Positions 59,484 through 64,000 of a DNA stretch of 64,000 nucleotides are shown here, in pieces. The first letter of the stretch is position 1; the number at the start of each line of letters is the position of its first letter. This stretch comes from Bacillota bacterium. Lineage in GTDB: Bacteria > Bacillota > Bacilli > Paenibacillales > Paenibacillaceae. The notes under the pieces were generated by a model. It saw only the letters and a program-made list of their open reading frames with translations. It was not told where the DNA came from and ran no database searches. The translations under genes and the position numbers were made by a program. The stretch lies in contig JAEWAQ010000001.1 in assembly GCA_023391635.1 (NCBI GenBank), positions 1 through 64,000 of the forward strand, read 5' to 3'.

Positions 59484-61325
59484 TTGAATAGACGCCAGAT
59501 GAACGGCACGGATTGGACGGCGATGGTGCAGGCAGGCGCGGCGCGATTGTCCGCCAGCGAAAACCACATCAACGCCTTGAATGTATTTCCGGTCCCGGAC
59601 GGGGATACCGGTACCAATATGAATTTAACGATGGCGGCGGGGATGGCCGAATTGTCCCGCAGGCCGTCGGATGACATCGGACAGGCTGCCGAAGCGTTGT
59701 CCAAAGGACTTCTTATGGGCGCGCGCGGCAATTCCGGAGTCATCTTGTCCCAGTTGTTCCGCGGATTCTCCCGGGCGGCGGCGGGAGAGCGCGAGCTGAA
59801 TGTAGTCCAATTCGCCAATGCCTTGCAACAGGGAGTTGATACCGCTTACAAGGCCGTGGTCAAACCCGTCGAAGGAACGATTCTGACCGTTGCCAGGGAA
59901 ACGGCTAAGCATGCGGTGCAGACGGCACGCCGAACGACCGATCTGGCTGCGCTGATGGAGGAAATATTGGCGAAAGCTTCCGAGACGCTGGCGCGAACGC
60001 CAGACATGCTGCCCGTGTTAAAGCAGGTAGGCGTCGTCGATTCCGGCGGCCAGGGACTCGTCTGTCTATACGAAGGTTTTTACGCTTATTTGTCTGGTTC
60101 GGCGCCAGACGATTTGACCGCACAGACGGCGAAGCCTGCCGCCGCTGCGTCGACAACGGCATCGGTAACGGCCGCACCTGCAGCTGTCGTGCATGGGACC
60201 GTTCTGGCACAATCACGATTGGATACGGATAGCATCGTGTTTCCTTACGACATGGAGTTTTTCATTCATCGTACCTCCGCCGCCAGGTTTGCTTATGACG
60301 AACAGTCGTTCCGGCAGCAACTGGAGAGGGACGGAGATTCGATCATTCTGATCGAAGACGGCGTCGTCGTGAAGGTGCATGTGCACAGCCGCCGCCCGGG
60401 CGACGTCCTGAACGCAGCCACGGCGCTCGGGGAGCTGACGCATCTGCATATTCTGAATATGCGGGAACAGCATCGGGACTTGCTGCAGGCAGCAAGCCAT
60501 CCTGTCGCTTCGGCAACCTCCGCGGCGCCGGCGTTTCGCATGCAGCAGGAGGAGGGCGAAGCGCTCGGGCTGGAAGCCGCATCCGGCATTACGGCTGCAG
60601 ACTACGTATTGCCGGAAGTCGCGGCCTCTCCGGAGAGCATCCCGAATCCGGACGTCTATGAGCTTGCGGCATACGGCATCGTGGCGGTCAGCACGGGCGA
60701 TGGCAATGCCGAGCTATTCCGCAGTCTCGGCGTAGACGTGGTGCTGTCCGGCGGCCAGAGCATGAATCCGAGCACGGAGGATCTGCTCGGCGCGCTGCAT
60801 TCGCTTTCCGCTCAGACGCTGCTCGTGCTGCCGAACAATCCGAATATCGTCATGGCGGCCAAACAAGCGGCTGAGCTTGCGGAGCGACCGGTTCGCGTGC
60901 TGCCGACGCGGTCGATCCCGCAGGGGTTGGCGGCGATGCTCGCTTTCCGGGAAGACGAATCGGAATCCGTGAACGCGGAGCGCATGACACAGGCGTTCGA
61001 GCGCGTGTTGTCGGGCGCCGTTACGCAAGCCGTCAGGGACAGCCAGATGGACGGCATCCGGATAGCTGCCGGCGAATACATCGGCATTCTCGACAAGACG
61101 ATCGTCGCCTCCGCGTCAACCGCCGAAGAAGCCGGACGCCTGTTGCTCGAACGGATGCTCGGCCAAGGCGGCGAGATCGTGACGATCTTGACCGGAGCGG
61201 AAACGGATGATGCGCAGACCGCGGGGCTGGCCTCCTGGCTTGGCGGGCAATATCCCGATATCGAAGTGGAAATTCACGAAGGCGGTCAGTCGTTATACCC
61301 GTATCTGATTGCGGTAGATCCCTAG
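59484..61325 (+). CDS. fakA: fatty acid kinase FakA (YloV)
   Basis: FakA phosphorylates fatty acids bound to FakB, allowing exogenous or recycled acyl chains to enter phospholipid synthesis. The N-terminal DAK2 (DhaL-like) kinase domain (about 1-205) has the Mg-ATP motif NVFPVPDGDTGTNMNLTM and MGARGNSGVILSQLFRGF. A low-complexity linker (about 210-240, Ala/Thr-rich) precedes the middle and C-terminal FakA domains. The 613-residue product is somewhat longer than usual because of such linkers. TTG 59484 follows AAGGAGA by nine bases. FakB follows it. Confidence 0.94.
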   Translation: MNRRQMNGTDWTAMVQAGAARLSASENHINALNVFPVPDGDTGTNMNLTMAAGMAELSRRPSDDIGQAAEALSKGLLMGARGNSGVILSQLFRGFSRAAAGERELNVVQFANALQQGVDTAYKAVVKPVEGTILTVARETAKHAVQTARRTTDLAALMEEILAKASETLARTPDMLPVLKQVGVVDSGGQGLVCLYEGFYAYLSGSAPDDLTAQTAKPAAAASTTASVTAAPAAVVHGTVLAQSRLDTDSIVFPYDMEFFIHRTSAARFAYDEQSFRQQLERDGDSIILIEDGVVVKVHVHSRRPGDVLNAATALGELTHLHILNMREQHRDLLQAASHPVASATSAAPAFRMQQEEGEALGLEAASGITAADYVLPEVAASPESIPNPDVYELAAYGIVAVSTGDGNAELFRSLGVDVVLSGGQSMNPSTEDLLGALHSLSAQTLLVLPNNPNIVMAAKQAAELAERPVRVLPTRSIPQGLAAMLAFREDESESVNAERMTQAFERVLSGAVTQAVRDSQMDGIRIAAGEYIGILDKTIVASASTAEEAGRLLLERMLGQGGEIVTILTGAETDDAQTAGLASWLGGQYPDIEVEIHEGGQSLYPYLIAVDP

Positions 61326-61366
61326 CGAGTCGATGGCCAGACCTATAAGAAGGAGAGGTTGCGTTC

Positions 61367-62224
61367 ATGGCAACAGTCGCATTGGTGACAGACAGCACGG
61401 CCGACATTCCCCGCGAAACGCGCGAACGACTCGACATTGCGATGGTACCGCTCAAGGTGAATTTCGGGTCCGATTCCTACTTGGACAATATCGATCTCGA
61501 GCCGACGGCATTCTATCAGAAATTGACGCAGTCATCGGTGCTTCCTACGACTTCCCAGCCTTCACCGGCTGATTTTTTCGACGTATTCAAACGGTTGTCC
61601 GGGGAAGGCCGGCCGATTATATCCGTTCATCTGTCCAGTGCATTAAGCGGCACCTACCAATCGGCGCTGATCGCGAAGTCGATGCTCGAGGACGAAGGCG
61701 ACGTGACCGTCATCGATTCCAAATCGGCCAGCTATGGATACGGCATGATCGTAGCGACGGCTGCCGAGATGGCAGCTCGGGGCGAGCCTGCGGACGCGAT
61801 CGTGGCGGAAGTGCAGCGCATGCGCCGGGAATTGCGCCTTTACTTCGTGGTAGACACGCTTGAATATTTGCAGAAGGGCGGCCGGATCGGCAAAGCGGCG
61901 GCCGTCGTCGGCTCGCTGCTCAATATCAAGCCGATCTTGTCGATCGACAATGAAGGCGGTATTCATCCGGTCGACAAAGTGCGCGGACAGAAGCGGGCGC
62001 TGTCCCGAATCGCGGAGCTGCTGGAGCAGGACGTCGGCAATCGGCCTGTCCATCTGGGCATTGCGCTCACGCCCGGATTCGACGCGCAGGCGAAGGAGAT
62101 GTCGGCGCTGCTGCGCGGCCGGTTGAACGCGGTAAGTTATACCGAATCGGAGATCGGACCTGTGGTCGGCTCGCATGCCGGCCCGGGAACGGTCGGTGTC
62201 TTCGTTATTCCCGCGAAGCAGTAG
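61367..62224 (+). CDS. fakB: DegV family fatty-acid-binding protein (FakB)
   Basis: FakB proteins bind a fatty acid and present its carboxylate to FakA. The 285-residue DegV protein has the signature LVTDSTADIPRETRERLDI, TSQPSPADF, SVHLSSALSGTYQSA and VVDTLEYLQKGGRIGKAAAVVGSLLNIKPIL. AAGGAGAGG precedes the ATG. B. subtilis has sdaAB-sdaAA at this site; here the FakA partner is encoded next to FakA, which supports a working FakAB pair. Chain preference (saturated or unsaturated) cannot be told. Confidence 0.93.
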   Translation: MATVALVTDSTADIPRETRERLDIAMVPLKVNFGSDSYLDNIDLEPTAFYQKLTQSSVLPTTSQPSPADFFDVFKRLSGEGRPIISVHLSSALSGTYQSALIAKSMLEDEGDVTVIDSKSASYGYGMIVATAAEMAARGEPADAIVAEVQRMRRELRLYFVVDTLEYLQKGGRIGKAAAVVGSLLNIKPILSIDNEGGIHPVDKVRGQKRALSRIAELLEQDVGNRPVHLGIALTPGFDAQAKEMSALLRGRLNAVSYTESEIGPVVGSHAGPGTVGVFVIPAKQ

Positions 62225-62281
62225 CGTCAAGCATCGGCTTGACGACGCGACGGAGCGGAAGCTGCAAGGTTGGTGTTATCC

Positions 62282-64000
62282 ATGCACGATTTATTCGCCA
62301 TTCCCGTGGAAAGCATCCAAGGCGTGGGTTCCTCCAAGGCAGAGGAACTGCACGCCTTGGGCATTTCAACGGTCGGCGGCCTCATCGATTATTATCCGTT
62401 TCGGTACGAGGATTACCATATCATACCGCTTCGCGAAGCGAAGGACGGAGAGAAAATCACCGTGCGGGGAACGGTGACCACGATGCCGTCGCTTCAGCGT
62501 TACGGACGCAAATCGCGGCTGCTGGTCAGGGTGACGGTAGAGGGCGCGCTGCTGACGGCGGTCTGGTTCAATCGGGCGTTCCTGCAGGACCAGTTGACGA
62601 TCGGCCGGGACATTACGTTGACCGGCAAATGGGAGCAGCGCCGCAGGCAGATTACGGTATCGGAATCGGAGTTCCCCGATCGTGGCGCAGGGAAGACGGG
62701 CACGCTGCAGCCGGTATATTCAATCGGGGGCAGTCTGACGCAAGCCTGGATGCGCAAGACGATCGACCGTGCTTTGCAGCAATACGGAGCGCAGATTCCG
62801 GAGCTGCTGCCGACCGAACTGGTCGCGAAGCACGATCTGATGCCCCGGCGGGATGCCGTTATGCGGATCCACCATCCGGAGGATACGCGAGAAGGGCAGG
62901 AAGCAAGACGCCGCATGGTGTATGAAGAGTTGTTCCTGTTCCAAATGAAATTGCAGGCGTACAGGGCGGCTAGCCGCAAGCAACCGGACGGCATCGCGCA
63001 TCGTGTGGACAGCGAGCAAATCCGCGCATTCGCCCAAGCGCTTCCGTTCGAATTGACGGATTCCCAGAAGCAAGTGATCAACGAAATACTGGCGGATATG
63101 AAACAGCCGTATGCGATGAACCGCTTGCTGCAGGGAGATGTCGGCGCAGGCAAGACGGTCGTGGCTGCCGTAGCCTTATACGCGACTGTGCGTGATGGCA
63201 ACCAAGGCGCCTTGATGGTGCCGACGGAAATATTGGCCGATCAGCATGCCAGGTCGCTCGCCAAGCTCTTCGAGCCGTACGGCATTCAGGTCGCGCTCTT
63301 GACCGGCAGTCTGACCGAGCGCAAGCGCCGGGACGTCGCCGCCTCCTTGCAGATGGGATTGATCGATATCGTCGTCGGCACGCATGCTTTGATTCAGGAA
63401 GACGTTTATTTTCGGCGTCTCGGACTCGTCGTCACCGACGAACAGCATCGGTTCGGGGTCAACCAGCGCGGCATTCTGCGCCGTAAAGGAATGAATCCCG
63501 ACGTGCTGACGATGACGGCGACGCCGATTCCGCGGACGCTGGCGATTACGGTGTTCGGCGATCTGGAAGTGTCGACGCTGCGGGAGCGGCCCAAGGGCCG
63601 TCTGCCGATCAAGACGTATTGGGTGAAGCACGGGATGATGGACCGGGTGCTCGGGTTCATCCGCAAGGAAGCGGCAATCGGGAGACAGACTTTCTTCATC
63701 TGCCCATTGATCGAAGAGTCGGAGAAGCTCGATGTGCAGAATGCGATCGACCTGCACGCCCAGCTGCGCCAAGCGCTTCCGGAGCTGTCGATCGGCTTGC
63801 TGCACGGCCGGATGACGCCGGCGGAGAAGGAGGCGGCCATGGGCGAATTCGCCTCCGGACACGTGCACGTGCTCGTGTCCACGACCGTCATCGAGGTCGG
63901 GGTCGACGTGCCGAACGCTACGCTGATGATCGTGATGGACGCGGAACGGTTCGGGCTCTCGCAGCTGCATCAGCTGCGCGGCCGGGTCGGGCGCAGCGAG
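62282..64000 (+). CDS. recG: ATP-dependent DNA helicase RecG (5' part; gene continues past the window)
   Basis: RecG remodels stalled forks and Holliday junctions. The first 573 residues are present without an in-frame stop. The N-terminal wedge domain starts IPVESIQGVGSSKAEELHALGI and includes an OB fold; then come Walker A (QGDVGAGKTVVAA), the DEQH box (VTDEQHRFGVNQRG), TATPIPRTLA and the second helicase domain with TTVIEVGVDVPNATLMIVMDAERFGLSQLHQLRGRVGRSE. About 100 residues are missing. ATG 62282 is assigned by homology; its ribosome site is weak, so translation may be coupled to fakB. Confidence 0.96.
   Translation, partial: MHDLFAIPVESIQGVGSSKAEELHALGISTVGGLIDYYPFRYEDYHIIPLREAKDGEKITVRGTVTTMPSLQRYGRKSRLLVRVTVEGALLTAVWFNRAFLQDQLTIGRDITLTGKWEQRRRQITVSESEFPDRGAGKTGTLQPVYSIGGSLTQAWMRKTIDRALQQYGAQIPELLPTELVAKHDLMPRRDAVMRIHHPEDTREGQEARRRMVYEELFLFQMKLQAYRAASRKQPDGIAHRVDSEQIRAFAQALPFELTDSQKQVINEILADMKQPYAMNRLLQGDVGAGKTVVAAVALYATVRDGNQGALMVPTEILADQHARSLAKLFEPYGIQVALLTGSLTERKRRDVAASLQMGLIDIVVGTHALIQEDVYFRRLGLVVTDEQHRFGVNQRGILRRKGMNPDVLTMTATPIPRTLAITVFGDLEVSTLRERPKGRLPIKTYWVKHGMMDRVLGFIRKEAAIGRQTFFICPLIEESEKLDVQNAIDLHAQLRQALPELSIGLLHGRMTPAEKEAAMGEFASGHVHVLVSTTVIEVGVDVPNATLMIVMDAERFGLSQLHQLRGRVGRSE

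Overview
This 64 kb window is high-GC Firmicutes chromosome from an endospore former of the Paenibacillaceae type (Paenibacillus, Cohnella or Thermobacillus relatives; inference from gene content). The evidence is Bacillus-like gene order (ytxJ-ccpA, acuC/acuA/acsA, tyrS-rpsD, and a long block rqcH to recG), a complete spoVM gene, a bacillithiol-linked YtxJ, a Tyr T-box leader, strong Shine-Dalgarno sites and frequent TTG/GTG starts. Nearly all of it is core housekeeping sequence. I saw no prophage, insertion sequence, CRISPR array, rRNA or tRNA.

Layout. 0-9.5 kb: yceI, 6-phosphogluconate dehydrogenase, rhodanese, aroA, a CoA-binding protein, a GlcNAc-type PTS IICBA with its own Enzyme I (no HPr beside it), a DJ-1/PfpI protein and a VanZ-like membrane protein. 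9.6-16.3 kb: a zinc-ribbon hypothetical, ytxJ, ccpA, mtnN, and acetyl-CoA synthetase with its acetylase AcuA and deacetylase AcuC (acuB is missing); a CcpA (cre) site lies in the acsA leader. 16.4-22.4 kb: a bifunctional PBP with two FN3 domains, the T-box-controlled tyrS, and rpsD with a long leader. 22.4-30.6 kb: a GAF-GGDEF diguanylate cyclase, a lipoprotein, an M29 aminopeptidase, an HPr-like protein without the active-site His, ylaN, a cation/H+ antiporter, an Asp23 protein, ftsW and a yugN-like gene. 30.8-36.1 kb: an M20 amidohydrolase, a CBS protein, ylbF-ylbG, a hypothetical, a LysR regulator and a PHP phosphoesterase.

36-64 kb is the ylo-type block: rqcH, Ca2+-ATPase, (XRE regulator and homocysteine methyltransferase/MTHFR), remA-gmk-rpoZ, coaBC-priA-def-fmt, rsmB, rlmN-prpC-prkC-rsgA-rpe, spoVM, rpmB, yloU-fakA-fakB-recG (recG runs off the end). 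Compared with B. subtilis as I recall it, yloC and thiN are absent from their usual places and a DegV/FakB gene replaces sdaAB-sdaAA.

The most unusual content is non-coding. A roughly 580 bp array of 51-bp hairpin-bearing tandem repeats separates fmt from rsmB, and a different four-copy 50-bp array separates rsmB from rlmN, so both arrays break a normally compact operon. Three copies of a palindromic element sit in front of the CBS and ylbF genes. Purine-rich degenerate repeats fill the leader region of the homocysteine methyltransferase gene. Other points worth testing are the His-less HPr-like protein, a 13-bp inverted repeat around the antiporter promoter, a dyad at the predicted ytxJ start site, and a sigma-E-like -10 in front of spoVM.
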